A DNA stretch of 64,000 bases. Origin: Neodiprion pinetum (Eukaryota > Arthropoda > Insecta > Hymenoptera > Diprionidae). Under the pieces are notes generated by a model. That model was given only the letters and a program-made list of their open reading frames with translations. It had not been told where the DNA came from and did not search any database. Numbering within the stretch: position 1 is the first letter of the stretch; each line of letters opens with the position of its first letter. The position numbers and the translations under genes were made by a program. This document shows, piece after piece, positions 12,058-25,600 of the stretch. The stretch is from NCBI RefSeq assembly GCF_021155775.2, contig NC_060232.1, positions 26,481,922 through 26,545,921 of the forward strand. The letters are read 5' to 3'.

Positions 12058-13060
12058 TGTACATCGCCCCCAAGTTACAGACCCCAAGCAACATACCATA
12101 AAGCTGCCCAACAACAGGGTGATAAAGTATCGAACCACCAAGAATTTTTTGCCGGAAACCCTTCACGTGAATTAATTAATAGCGCACCTTGATGAGTTGG
12201 ATCAATCGACTCAAAGAGTGGATCACTCTAATTGGGTATTTCTTCTCTTGCGTTATTGGAAAAGCATGCCCTACATACATACTATTATACGCCGTTTCAA
12301 AGCTAGAAGGAATTCACCCTCGTGGTATACGCAATCATTGAAAGATCGATGTAAGGCGCGCGACAAGCTTTATCATCGTGCCAGACGTTCTCGTAGTCCA
12401 GGCTTATTGCGTGCTCAAATTGAGAATCAGCACATTATCAGCTTTCATGGAAAAATCGCGGTTCTGGAAGGTGTTCACTAAACTTCGGTTTGACCAAGGG
12501 CAACTTCAAGTCCCCGTTTGAACGATTCTCGGCCATTGAGCTGATGAGTTTTTATTCGTCGTTCGCACATCGTCACACTCCATTGTAGCGTTGGTGATCT
12601 GCAAACCATCCTGGATCACCCAAATGATTCCACCAGCCCGATCTTGTCCTTTCGGACAGTGAACCACACTCGACGTACTGTCGGCAATAAATGCTTGTTA
12701 ACGCAAGGCGAAGAGTCGTAACTGTGACGGCTTATCACTTTCATATTTCAATGATATTTTTCCCCTGATTGCCCCGTAACTTTCGCGGCTATTCAACCAT
12801 TCGATTCATATATCTGTCTATCCATCGGCCTGAAAGGGTTCATTAGTGGTACCGTTAAGTAAGAAACCGATGCCTTCATCACCTTCGGATACGCTTCTAG
12901 TGGCTAATCTCTGTCACTTCACTCACTCAGTGACACTTCACTCTCTCTGTCTCTCATCACCGTGTAACTCCCTCTCGAATCAGATCTGTCTCTCTTTTCA
13001 CACTACAGTCATGACGGGGAGTGTGCTCAATCATTCATGCATCCGAATGGCGGTGCGGAG
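12058..13060 (+). mobile_element. Non-LTR retrotransposon fragment, copy 2 (endonuclease end, linker, RT start)
   Basis: A second piece of what appears to be the same family follows directly in the same orientation. VIKYRTTKNFLPETLHVN (about 12118-12172), one stop (12173-12175), then LDELDQ... and RRFKARRNSPSWYTQSLKDR with CKARDKLYHRARRSRSP (about 12290-12405) match the linker after the endonuclease (..yR..knF....L, then K.R.SPWyt..LK...k.RD.l...a). FWKVFTKL, SPFERFSAIELMSFYSSFAH, DGLSLSYFNDIFPLIAP, LSRLFNHSI and PLSKKPMPSSPSD follow into the RT domain by about 12900. The reading frame shifts several times. The match weakens after about 12960, and the end given is approximate. Confidence 0.8.
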
Positions 13061-16000
13061 CGAGCTGAATGCACGCAGAGCCTGGTATGCAAAACTCATT
13101 TCATTTTCACGAGAACAGGATTCTTGGCCGACTCCCTCCAATTGAACCTAGAATACTAAAAATCGACGTCGAAATCCTCGTGTCCTTTTTTTTTTCTTAG
13201 ATGCATCGCGGCAGATTGTTCGGATTCGTTAAATCGGGACATGAGAGAGAATGATAGAATATGTGGGGGAATTTTTGGAATTGAAATCTCAACAATCGAT
13301 CATTCCGAGAATACTGTCTCCCAGTTTTAAGTTAATCGGTTGAATCGTTTTAACACTTCTCATGAAATAATTTTAGCAGAAAAAATGTGCTAATAAAACT
13401 CGGTTTACATAATTTTGAATAAAATAATTCCCAGTCGAATTGAGCAATTACTTTTCCAGGTATAAATTCTCAAAATTTTCCCACTTTTCAGCAGTTTACT
13501 CGTATGATCACATTCACTGTTCTTTTGTAATACAAAATTATATTGGCAATAAAAGTGGCAATAATAGATCAGAAAACGACTGAATCCATGTTGCACTTTG
13601 TCTTGTTTTGGATCAGTATGAAGACCGGGAGAAGGTACAAGTTTTTTTCAGTCTAGTTTTCATGCTACACAACTTTGGCCGAACTCGGTGGGCACCGGGG
13701 AATATACAACGTTATGTTAATTCGAGGCTGTTCATTTTTCGAAGAAGCCCTCTCACACACTGTAATATACTTCTGCCCAGAGTTAGCTCGAAGTCTCAGG
13801 AGGGAATAATATCTGTGTAGGTAATTTGCGAGGGTGAATTCTTCCGAGGGTATTATATACATATAAATATAAGAAAGAAAGGAATTTAAACAACCCAATT
13901 TATATTCAAAATCATTTTGCAATTGGACGTAAGTATTTATAGATGGATGCGAAACGCTGAAGCGAGGGGAAAGAAAATTTGTTTTTGGTACAATTTTAAA
14001 TAACTTTATTAATTCATCTTTCTAGCGAAACGTTATATCCATCCTGTAAATTAAATTATAAAAAGAATCGTATCGTTTCACGAAAATTCATATTAATGCC
14101 AGTTTTCGACTTCTTATAGAAGCACGTTTCGTCCAATTAAATCGCGACGCGACGCGTATCTTCGTTGCGGAGGCTGAAGCGTTGAATGATTTTTTCACGG
14201 ACATTTTATTTGGCAACGACAACTATCGGAGTGCCTCTTTCACTCGTGCCGAACGAGCGACCTGAAAATGATCGGCATCTACTGCGCCAGCCAAAATCTA
14301 ATCTATTGTTGGACAGTATATTCTCTCATCAGTCGTTTCACTGCATCCACTCGTTATTCACAATTAGGCAGTCACGATAATGAAAGCCCGCATGCTTGCC
14401 GCCCCCAACTAAATTCACGGGCTCATTCAGCCCAGGCATGGGATTCGACCTACGCACTTGCCTTCGGATTTGGTGTCCTGCTAATTTCCAGAAACCAAGT
14501 TGAGCTCTACGACCCTAATTCGGTTCCTGTTAATTATTGATCATAACTAGTATCAAATTGCTGGATACACGTGTCTCGTATACGTTTCCACGTTTCGAAA
14601 ACGAGATTCGAAGAAATATAGAGTGACCCATTTTAATCAATTAACTTGTTTTGCGGCACAGTACTTTCCATGATGAAAGTGATACTGACGATTCTTGAGA
14701 CGGCTTGTTACGAATTGCGCGACGAAATCACGGGCTTGAAAATGATGGATGCATCACTGGGAAGGGAAATTTAAAATAAATCGCAACTACGTTGAAACTG
14801 AAATTACGAAGATAGAATTGAAATAAGAGGATCAATAATCTTCGATATCAAATATTTATCCGTTTACAGGAAACTGATGTTTTATCGAATATCAGATCGA
14901 TATCTGACAAAGAATTAATAAACTCAAAGAACTCGGCGAATGCGTCTATGTTTAGAAAATTATTTAATTTTAGCTCGGTCGTTCAGAAGATATCGATTTT
15001 TTTAAATTTTATCTTTATTTCATATTCCAATGTGAAAAATTAGAATAACCGAGGTACATTAACATAGACCAAAATTTTTCGCATTCCTTAACTTGATCGT
15101 AGGTATAGATATGTGACACTTACGTTGTCTGCCGTATAATATATGTTTTGATCATTTACATTTCGACTGACAGATCGTCCTTATCCGAAATATGTTAAAC
15201 TCATAAGATACCTGGATCGGTACAAATAAATATGCGAAGAACTCAGGGTAGTCCTTAAAATAGTACATTTGGTAATGAGTGTGGATACGGTTTCGTGACG
15301 AGCCACAAAGTTTAAGGCGAGTGCTCTAACACGCGAGTCAAAAAATCCTATCCGAACAAGCTTCGGCCCGTAATTTTTATCGTAAGGTCCTTAAATAATT
15401 TTTGATTTATAAAATGGCAAGAGACCTTTATTGTAGATCATTGAATTCCCCACAAAAAAATATCTGTGAATTTCCTGTACGACGTACGGTTAGCTAGTTA
15501 CAAAAATCAGAAGGAGCAAAAACAATTTTTCCCGTGTTATTCTTATGGAAAATATAAAAGTGCGATGCGCAACCTCTTAATGTTAATATTCAAAGGAAAC
15601 TTTTGAACCTGTTTCAAAGAGACAAAAATTCTGTTTTTTTTTTTTGACACACCCTAGTCCACGTACGAGAGCATAATGTCCTCGAGGACGGAAGTATAAG
15701 GAAGATACATTATATATGTAGATTGTAAGTATAGGGAACAAAAGTCGTGCGTCTGAAGTAACGGGTGGACTATTATTAGCGTTGTAATTCAACCCGGATC
15801 CCGCTTCGGGCAGCATTTTTTACCCTAGCCGACAGGGGAATCGGCAATTAACAATCGGGTTGAAATTCATTCGCTTCGCTCCATGGACCAATGTCGCCAT
15901 ATCCATTAATCATTGCGGAGAAATCCCTGGCTGCGTAATTAATTTCTTAGTCCCTCTCTACTTGAACCACAAATTCCACGGTATAATGATTTCTCTGTCA

Positions 16001-19000
16001 TTTTTTTCTTAGCCTTTTTTACTTTCTCGTCTACCGTTCCTCCTTCTTCATTCTTTCATAGCCACCCGAAGTGTCTCGCGATACCTGCGCGAACTTGACG
16101 GAAGAACATTATCCTTGAAATCTTGTACCGTTTCTTTTTCTTTATTGTTGTTTTTAATTATCAAATGATTAACTTCTCCGCTCAAGACATCCTTCGTTGT
16201 AATTGATAAAATTTCACTTCAGTTACGTTCTGGCGATAAAATTACCCACAGGGAGCAGAAATCGAGCAGGGTTGATTAACCAAAAATCGATACTTTTGAT
16301 TTATCGTTTTACGAGTTAGTCATACATTGGCCATTTATCAAATCAGTATGTTCGTAAGCTCCGATGATGTCTTTGAAAATGCAAAATAGAAAATACTCGA
16401 ATTACGGTAAAAGCTACGAATGCTTTACTTGAAATCTCCTCGAAATGGTTAAAAATGCAGCAGATCGGTTCGATTTTACTCCAAAATAGTTCATTTTCTT
16501 CAGGCGAGATTATTTATTTTCTACAAATTTAGTAAAACACATCAAATATTTCATTTTACAACACATACGAGGTTTTTAAGAATGTTGAATCGATTGCAAA
16601 GAGACCTTCATTACTGACAAACATAATAACTTTATAAATACGCACTGTGCGACTATTTCGTAATAAAATGAATAAAAACTATTAATTTTTGGTAGACCAA
16701 CTTCACTAGTATAATTTCTAATTTTTCATCTTCTTCGTTTTCCCATATTATTCAATCATGTCGTCGATCGTCCTGATTGACTTGATAAAATAAGAGTCGA
16801 GAACTGAAAACTTTAAAGACTCGATTTACTTTTCTGTCATGTTACAAGATACAAATTTCGTGGATAGAACATAATTTCACTGTTTATCAACGCGAACATC
16901 TCGCTTAGACAATTAATTCAACTATCCGAGCTGATTCGGTTCTTCTACTTTCTGCGAAACGATTCGCACGTGAAAACAAAGCTTTCGGATACTACGTTGT
17001 TACACCGAAAGCTGCGGTACAACGACCCGTTGTCTTCCTAGGCAGAATGCAGGTACGTGGCTTTACACGGACAGGGCATCCTTCTCCGGTAATCGATTCA
17101 AGCGAACGGTGGCCGCGCAAGGGTGGCCAAGGATGGCTCGTGGCACCCTCTACGTCCCCTTTCAATGCAGCCCGTTTCGCTTGGCCAGGTGACCCAAGTC
17201 CGCCTCGAAAGGCCCGATTGACCCTTGCGAGAGTTTTAAACACGCGAGATTCTATCTCGAGCCGAGAACCAGATTGGCTTATAATTTTCAAGGGATCATT
17301 GCGGCGCGAAAGTCGGAATTTCACATGAGTGGATTCGCCATAAGCCCCCGCGAATTTTGCGCGTTGAGATTTTTATTCTACGCGGAGATTAGATTCGGTA
17401 CTTTATTGATACTTACCGTTTTTGTTTTATTTCATTCGTTCGCTCCCTGCTTCGTGAAGTGTCGCCAAGGGTGGATATCAAATATATTCTAATCTAAATC
17501 TCACTGGCCCGAGTTTAAATTGTACGAAAATTAAGCTTATGCCCGCGTATTAAAGCTACAATAGATATGTTGCGATAAATGGGAATTGTTGAATATTCAT
17601 TCGTGAAACAGGTCACTGAGAAGGAGAGAACTCTTTTGTTTCTTTTTTTATTTTGTTACACTCGTGCCCTGCAGCAGCCTGTATATACATACGCCTACGC
17701 TCTTGGTTTTTTTTTTTTTTTTTTTTTTTTTTTAGCCCCTTGAAACTGGGTAAGGGAATAAAAAAAAAACAAGGGGAAAAGTAAACCGTTTTAAAAGTAG
17801 CGGCGACGCTCGAGGGTCTTCTTTATTTTATTTTTCTATTTCTTTTTCCGCCTTGTTTTTTCTTATTCATTCTTTTCTTTATCTTCACCATTTCAACCGA
17901 GGCTGGGCACAGTAATTAAATGAAGGGTTGTATAAAAGGAAAGTGAAAAAATATCTTTATGCTCACTTGCCGTTTGTCTCTTGATAAACAAAAGCAGTTA
18001 ATTGAGTCGGTACACACACCGAGTATTGTTTTCTCTCGCAAATCGCGTCTTCGTCATTATCTTTTTACTCCCTTTGTATAAACGCGCATCTTCAGTTTTT
18101 TCTAAGATAATTGACTTTCAAATAGGGTCGTAATCGTAAATGCTAGAATTTTTATGCCCGCAATTCTTAATTGTGAACTGTAAACGAAGAGGTAATTTAA
18201 ACCGATAATTATTGCACCTCAAGGTTTCAAAAGTCTTCCGAAACTGTGAAATTGTTGTCTGTATAATATGGATAATTCTCGCTCAAGTCGAAAGCGTTTT
18301 GAATTTATAATCTCGGATTTGACTTCAAAATTTCACTACTTTTATTCGAATTTATAATTTGATATTGGAAAAGGGCTGTAAAAAATTTTCCGATTCAAAC
18401 GTGAGATTAGAAATTCAGATCGTTCTTGGTTTCCACGAGAATTAATATTTCAAGTAGCAAGTTGATACAGGCAAGGAAATAGAAAATAAATGAAAGGTAA
18501 GAAAATATAACAAATGACGAAAGTAGGGCCGATGGATTTGCGTCGAAATGGAACGCCCCATACATGATCAGTTGTAGGAAGGGTCTCACGCCGAAGGTCC
18601 ACGAAATGGGTTGAATCTGAAGAATGGAAGCGTTCGATCTCAGTGTCGCTGAAGTTTCGGTTAGGTTCGGTTCGAATTCAAGGGAGTTAAACCGAAAATT
18701 CGACAGTTTCCTCTCGAAGAAGCTCCCGTCGAGGAACTACTCTCACCATATACATATATACACGGAACAGTCAAGCAAGCACGTTCTCGGGCCAATCCGC
18801 GGGCTCGTACTCGACCGGCATACAGAGAGAAACCGACAAAGCAAAGAGGGAAAAAGACGTGGAGACAGAGAGAGGAATGGAAATAGAGATGGAATAATCC
18901 CGGCTGAAAATCGACTCCGGAATAGTTATGACGCACGCCCGACAAGTTGTACCTACGTAAGGGCTCTGAGGACGGTAAAACTTTTTGTCATAAAGCTTTG

Positions 19001-21559
19001 AAAGGTTCAACTTAAGTTGACCAAGTTTAAACAAGTTTAGGGAACACGTCACCGAAACTCAAAACTTTTTCGATTAGCATGACAGTTTTTAAACTGACTA
19101 TAAAGATTATGACAATAAGTGTTTTCTTGGCTGTTTGGATTCTAGATTGAAAATTCGACTAAACAAGGATGAATTCAAACCCTAGTAATTACGAGTCATA
19201 ATTTCGAGCGAATGAATTGTTTTACCATTTATTATTTCATGACCAAAAAATTGGAAATAGCTTCTCTGCTCTCGATGATTCACAGCTCGTTTAATTCGCA
19301 CGTGGGACATATTTTCTTTTTTCAAAGGCTTAAGAACACACATTTCCGATGATAGAAAATATATTCTACCAAAAACCAATTTCACCGTATAAGTTGATGA
19401 TTTCTCCGATAAATAAGCTTTTGTAGGTGAGCCTTGTGGTCTTCGAAGTTGTTTTTCTCACTTCAGACCAATTCGTTGAAATTCAGTTGCACTAGTTGAA
19501 CTTTAACCTCCGATATTTTCGTACTGCAGACGTTCCGCTATCACAAAAGTTAGTAATATCGTACTACACACACACTTAACCTTTGCGCTCGTTACGCTTT
19601 TCCCTCCCGTCTACCAACTTCGGGCGTGAACTAATCGTAAGTGCAGCATATTAGCGAATAAGAGGTTCTAACGTAACTCTCTCGTGATGCCGAACATCGT
19701 AGACTTGAATGATTTTCCTTCGTGGATACGTGCATGCGTGCATGCAGCGCGAGCGATACAGATGCGTGCAGATTGTGCGCTAATTAGGTGAAAGCACGAA
19801 AAGCTGCAGAGCTCGTCACCCTTACTCCTACAACGCGAAACGAATTGGCCTTTAGACCCTCGAGAGAGTTGCGTCGATTGTTAAACGTAGAAACCGCGAG
19901 CATCTTCACTCACCTGGAAAGCCGGCATTAGCCAAAACTGAAAGGGTGGTATCGTGTTTGTTAACCAATTATGGAACTCTTTTTGAGGGCCAGCTTGCGC
20001 AGCTTGATATTTTACTCTTCTCGAGCGTTCTGAGCTCTAATGTTGATTGGGAGATTCTTAGCATGTCGATCGCACGTTTCGAGCCACCATTTTCTACCCT
20101 CGTGCGAGAATAAACGTAATTTTATATACAACTGGGAAAGCTTTTACCTTGTAGAGGAAACTTTGACGGAAACCGAATTGGAGTTGAGTCGGGTGTCTAT
20201 AGGACTCTGCCACATGACCGATAGGTTCCGTGCCGCGTCCTTTGAGGATTGAAACGCGTGAAGGGCTGAGGGACGAAATTGCGTAGAGAAAATATCGGGC
20301 TTGTGAGTATTGAAGTTTAAAAAGCATTTGCAGCAACGTGTTTCCAAGTATAACGTACGGACCCGTATACTTCTCCATTTCGGTATCTTCATCTTTTCGA
20401 CGGAACTCGTCTTACCGTGAGAATGATAATCTGTCATATGACAGGACCGGGTGGATCCCGATTCGTTTGGAGAACTCAGCTTAAATTAATCGCTAATAAT
20501 TCGTTGAACGATTGGTTCCTCTGCTTGGATAATTATGAAACCAAATTGCTAGATATTCGTATAGATTTGCGGATTAGTCTCGGATATTCTCTTGAAATAT
20601 TAACGGCCGTTTCGACATCTAGGAATTCGGAATGGCTGATACTTAAATCGAGCTGCGATTTTGTCCGGCATCGGGATTGACGGGAGACGGAGAGAGGGAA
20701 TTGTCACCGAGTACGGATGAGGGTAAGACCGCCATCTCGTAGTGAGACAATAGGATGAATGCGTTACAGATGAAGTTTAACTATATTCTCCCGAAGCATA
20801 GCAGAGTGGATAGTAATTGGCCTCTCCCTCTCCACTTTATTATCTCATTACGCTTACGTTCAGTATAGACCATTACTCAAATCTAGCAATTGTCTCGAAG
20901 TCTTGAGTATAAATTTAAATCACTCTAACAATGAGAGAGCCTTGCCATTCCGGTAATCACGGGGCCTGAAGCATGCAACGTTTGGGTTGATTTAATGCCA
21001 GCAGATACACTTGACGGCCTTTTTTCCCCAAAAAATTGCGTAAAATAAGTTTTTTTAGATTGCCAATAAGATTGAAAAGAGTTGCAGCTGAAGGAATGTT
21101 TTGAGTCGTTTCATATTTTTAAGCCTTTGGAAATACATCTACACGAATGAGTACTCAAATAGCTTCAAATTTGGGCAGAAATTTTATTTTTTCACACGTC
21201 ATACATTCTGCGTCCAAGATATATTAGAGTAGAGAATGAAAACGTTTCAAATTAGATTAGGGTACCGGTTAGGTTAGCTTAAATTACTGAAACAATTAAG
21301 CAAAATGAAAACAGTGTTAAAGTACTTTGGCTTAATTTCATTGCGGTTAGGTAGCGAGTAGGTATCAAATAACTTGACCTCACACTGAAACGTACATCTC
21401 GTTAAGATCAAAAGTTGGGTATACCTCGTAATCTCATCTCAAGAGTTAGGTTAATCCTCAGTTACCTCAAGCATGGCAAAAAAATACTCTGTAATTGTAT
21501 CCCGTCTCAATACCATTAATTCGATTCGGTTTAATTAATTTCTATTTTCTTATACGGTA
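13061..21559. other. No supported gene
   Basis: No coding pattern recognised. A pure T run lies at 17707-17733. The stretch at about 15637-15655 reads TTTTTTTGACACACCCTAG, close to the right end of the fold-back at 831-991, but no partner end was found. The frames open on both strands at 16992-17328 and 18624-19052 are CpG-rich chance frames. Confidence 0.5.
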
Positions 21560-22200
21560 CATTTTACCACGTGGAGTTGTAATTCCAAATTTGCGAAATT
21601 CCGACAGCGCTGAATTCCGAATTTTTTAGGGGTGAAAGTTGAAGTAAAGAAATCAAACTTTGACGAAAGACCAATGTTTCGAATGGTAAAATCCGAAGCT
21701 CAAAATTTCGAAAGTGCAAAGTTCCGAAAGTGCGAAAATGAGAAGATTCAAAAATCTGAAACATTGAAATTCTGAATGCTGAAAGATTTTCAGTCATGTG
21801 AATTTGCAGCTTGGTGAAATTCCACCACTTTTATCTTTCTTTGTTTTGGATTTTCGATATTTTTACGTTCGGTTTTATTGATTTTTGACACCCACTCGTT
21901 GAGTAAACAACTCTGTGAGAGTATATTGCAATTTTCGGAATTTTACTCCATCGCAACTTTATTTTTCGGAATTTTACTCTATGGAAACTTGACTTTTCGG
22001 AACTTTGCTTTATTGTAACTTGAATTTTTGGAATCTTACATTTCGAAACGTTGAGCCATCGTTTCCGACGATTCAGAACTTTGTTGTTTCGTGAAAGTTT
22101 GATTTTTTTACTTTTATTTTCGTCACTAAGCTATTCGGAAATTTACACGCTTTCGGGACCTTTCAAATTCGGAACTTCAATCCTGCCCCAATTTTACGTC
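21560..22200. repeat. Long imperfect inverted repeat made of degenerate minisatellite units
   Basis: The arm at about 21560-21682, read on the minus strand, matches the arm at about 22078-22200 on the plus strand. Both read ...TTTCGT.AAAGTTTGATTT.TTTACTT... and then ..ATTCGGAA...CG.T.TCGG...T..CAAATT. Even the accidental translations agree (TLVFRQSLISLL versus TLLFRESLIFLL). The region between is filled with short degenerate units. One set is CGAAAGTGCAAAGTTC-like (21700-21790); the complementary set is TTTTTCGGAATTTTACTC-like (about 21935-22050). The structure resembles a Foldback-type element with repetitive inverted termini, but no target duplication was identified. Confidence 0.6.
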
Positions 22201-22584
22201 ACGGTTACCTCAATATTTGATCGACCTTCCAATTTGTAAGTTTCGGGAAGAAAACGTCTCATAATTTTCAGGGTTGATAAAGAAGTTAAAGGTCGAATGT
22301 TACGGAATGTCCCTCATTTGTTGGAACCGATTCTCTCACGAATGAATTTTAGTGGTCAGTGCTCAGGGGAAAACGGAGTTGTCTCTCATATTCATACCGC
22401 AAAATAGGACTGTACCAAAGCGTGGTATCATCTTTTACGGCGGGAGAATGTTCTACTTCACTGATTAACCAGGAGCTTTATCATATCATTAGGTTGACCT
22501 CTGTCTACTGGAAACTCCTGTTTTCAGAACGCGACGCTCGAGCTTAATGTCGTGTCGTCCGCTTCGCCCCCTTCCTCATTTCGC
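22201..22584. other. No supported gene
   Basis: Nothing recognised between the inverted repeat and the CT microsatellite. A frame at 22359-22547 shows no family pattern. Confidence 0.45.
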
Positions 22585-22622
<38 letters not shown>

Positions 22623-22644
22623 CTCTCTCTTTCTCTCTCCCTAT
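22585..22644. repeat. (CT)n microsatellite, pure then interrupted
   Basis: About 15 perfect CT units followed by TTCT and CCCT interruptions to about 22644. Confidence 0.92.
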
Positions 22645-25600
22645 CTCGAATTGTCGGAATAACCTCTGGTAAGTAACCGAAGCATGATTATGCTTGACGA
22701 TTCGTTCGCGTGCAAGAACGAACCGAATTAGCCACAGTTGTACGGTGTAACACCGACTTAATCAGGAATCAGGAAACTCGTGTTGAAATGATCGAGCCTT
22801 GCTGTATGTTGCCAAATTACTCAAGAGCCAAACCGTACTTTACTGGCCACTTCTTCCTAATATTTTATCCGACTAATGCAGGGTGCGTGAGGGACGATTT
22901 TTCGTTCCTTAAGAAATAGCCGGAGAAGGAAGAAGAAGTGGGACATTCTATTTCCCAGCATTGGAAGAACCTCTGCAAGAATTCACGCATCGTATTGCTG
23001 ATGTGGGTTAGTCAAGGATTGGCTTGTTTAGCATTTAGAAGACTCTAACAGTCTTGGTTGATTAATGTTCAGAGTCTTGGGCGACGTGCTGCAGAGTCCG
23101 GACTGCGGATACACGGTTGCTTAGAGTCAGTGGGACGGCGGGAAATAGTTTTTAACGTAAATAAATCACGCCGTTCCTACAAAGTCGTCTTTGGAGAAAA
23201 AACTCTAACCTGGGACGACAACGCACCGTGCGCAAATCGTATACTTTTACAAGTGATCGGTGAAACTAGTGATTATAAACAATGTCAGCTTGTTGTCACT
23301 TGACGTCCGTTTCCATGTCTGGGCATAGATTAAGTGTATGACGATAAACGGAGGAGAAACGACGTTGCAGACCGTGACTAATTGCGAATGAGCGTGGGGC
23401 GAGCAGAGCCTTGAGTCGGTGATAAATTATGACCGTTTCTTGTTCGAGGCTAGTTCTCTTTTACTCTTCGCCTTTTCGGGTCCCGAGTCACACCTTCGAG
23501 TCGTATTATCATCGTGGAAATCAAAGGTGAAAATTTCCGGAAAAAATCTCAACGTCTGTCACCAGTTTAGAGAGTGTGCTTACAGTGAAATCGCTGTAGC
23601 GACTCGGCTTGCAGAGCATGCAGAGTCGATCTTCACTAATTGAGTGAGAATCCCGTCCGCGTTGTCGCTCCGTCAAAGACGGGTCATTTCACTCGATTTG
23701 GCCAATCAGTTAGATACATCCTTCGAGCCAAGATTCGACGCTTTCTGCTCTCTCCTGTCGCGCTTCAACTCGAAAATCGCAACAAAATTGTACAAAACCG
23801 GTTACCGCAGCTCCGTGAATAGCCTTTTACAATCTTCTACGCCAGCGGGAAATTGGCCAACGTTTAATTTAAACGCCCTGAAATCTAGGACGATTCAGCA
23901 AAATCGCGAATTTGACATTTCTACCGTACTACTGCAATACCGGAATAATCCAACGCCTGGACTACGGAAGTATACTTGTTGGCCAATTCGAATCGGTGAA
24001 TGAAGTAACGACGAAGCGAGGATTTTAATCGCTTCAGTGCAAAGGTATACGTCTGATGAGCAGGGATGGTTATACAGTACAGTATTTCAATTGTTGTTGA
24101 GGAGTTGAGTTTATCCAGCAGGCGCATCGAGGAGATTCCATGAATAATACTTTTCTTCGTACAAGAGGTACAGGGAAAAAAATGAATTTAACGATATATT
24201 GACGTTCGAAGACCGGGTCTGATTGTTAGCAATAGAAAATGAAGCCTGCAAGTCGGTGGCTCTTACATTCTGAAATTCGATATCTCGTAATTGGATCGAG
24301 ACCATGACTTGTTATCGAATACTCGAGAATCCATACTCCTTTACAGCTTAAAGTTTTCTCTGTCTAATGTATTTTCAACGATAAAGAAAAAAAAAAAAAT
24401 ACTCGAACCTCATTGAAAAGGTCTCATCGTTACCCTGAGCTTTTCAAAAGCGAACTTTACACCATTTAAATTCACCTCCATTCATACGATTCAACGTACG
24501 CTGAACCCGCACACAGGACTGGGATAAACCCCACGCGTGTCCTATAATTGGGATGGGTGAAACTATCCCCGGAAGAAAACTTTTCTCGCGCAATTATTAC
24601 TTTTGGGGAAGGATAACTGTTCCAACCTCTTACCGTTTCACTCGAACTTTGCCCTTCTATTCCTTTTATTATTATTATTGTTCTTACTATATTACTTTTT
24701 GGCTCTTCTCTTTCCTGACTCGTTTGACACGTCGAAATAAAGACGACGACAAGATTGTCGACTCGGGTATTTGACCCAATGATTTTACGCGTCCGTAATC
24801 TTCACACATATATATGTATATATATATACGTATATATGTATAATAAGCGCCTTAACAAGGTGCGCGAAACTGGTGATAACGAAGGCTTTGTTCGGATCTA
24901 TTATCTCAATTATTAAGGTGGCACGGCACGCGCTTCTAAACGTCACCGTGACAACCAACGACGGCTCTCGATCCTTACAACACGCTCTCTTCCCTGGCTC
25001 TCTGCGCATCTCTTCTACATCTTCTATATATTCCATCTTCTCTCTTGACTTGCCTAGCTCCGTCCTTCGCCCTGCCGCGTCTGAATAGTGGCTGAAGTGA
25101 ACGATAACAACTATGAAAACTCAATTATCACAGGGACTTAATTAGGTTCCCTTATTAGAACTAACAGATATCGTTGCCTGGGTAACGAAGTTTTCACTAT
25201 TGCAATCACCGGAGCAAATGTTCGTTCATTCGACGGTGATGAGGGGAGGTCAGGAAAGGTCAATCCTGGCCCTGTTTTGCGGAGAAGTCTATTCCCGAGC
25301 TTTTTATACCTGTTAATCGAACATCTTGTGTCAGGACGAATCGAGGTCAGCAACGACAGCCGCAGGCATCGTTCCGCCAATTTTACAGAGTCAACTCATC
25401 ATTTGGCTCCGATTTCTTTCCCCGCATGCCTGCCATCCTCTTTATCCGGAATTCAGGTGTCATTAGAATCAGATTAGGAACTTAATTGGTAGCTGTGATC
25501 TTGAAGGCAATGTTCATCAAGTTTGCTTCAGTCTATGGATTGTGTAACTTCAATTTAGGTCCCTTCAATCTTTCTTCATTTTGTTCCAGTCCTTTCTAAG

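Noticed and set aside
21240..21480. Scattered GGTTAGGTTAG-like words suggesting telomeric TTAGG repeats
   Set aside because: Only isolated words, no tandem run, so not interstitial telomere sequence.
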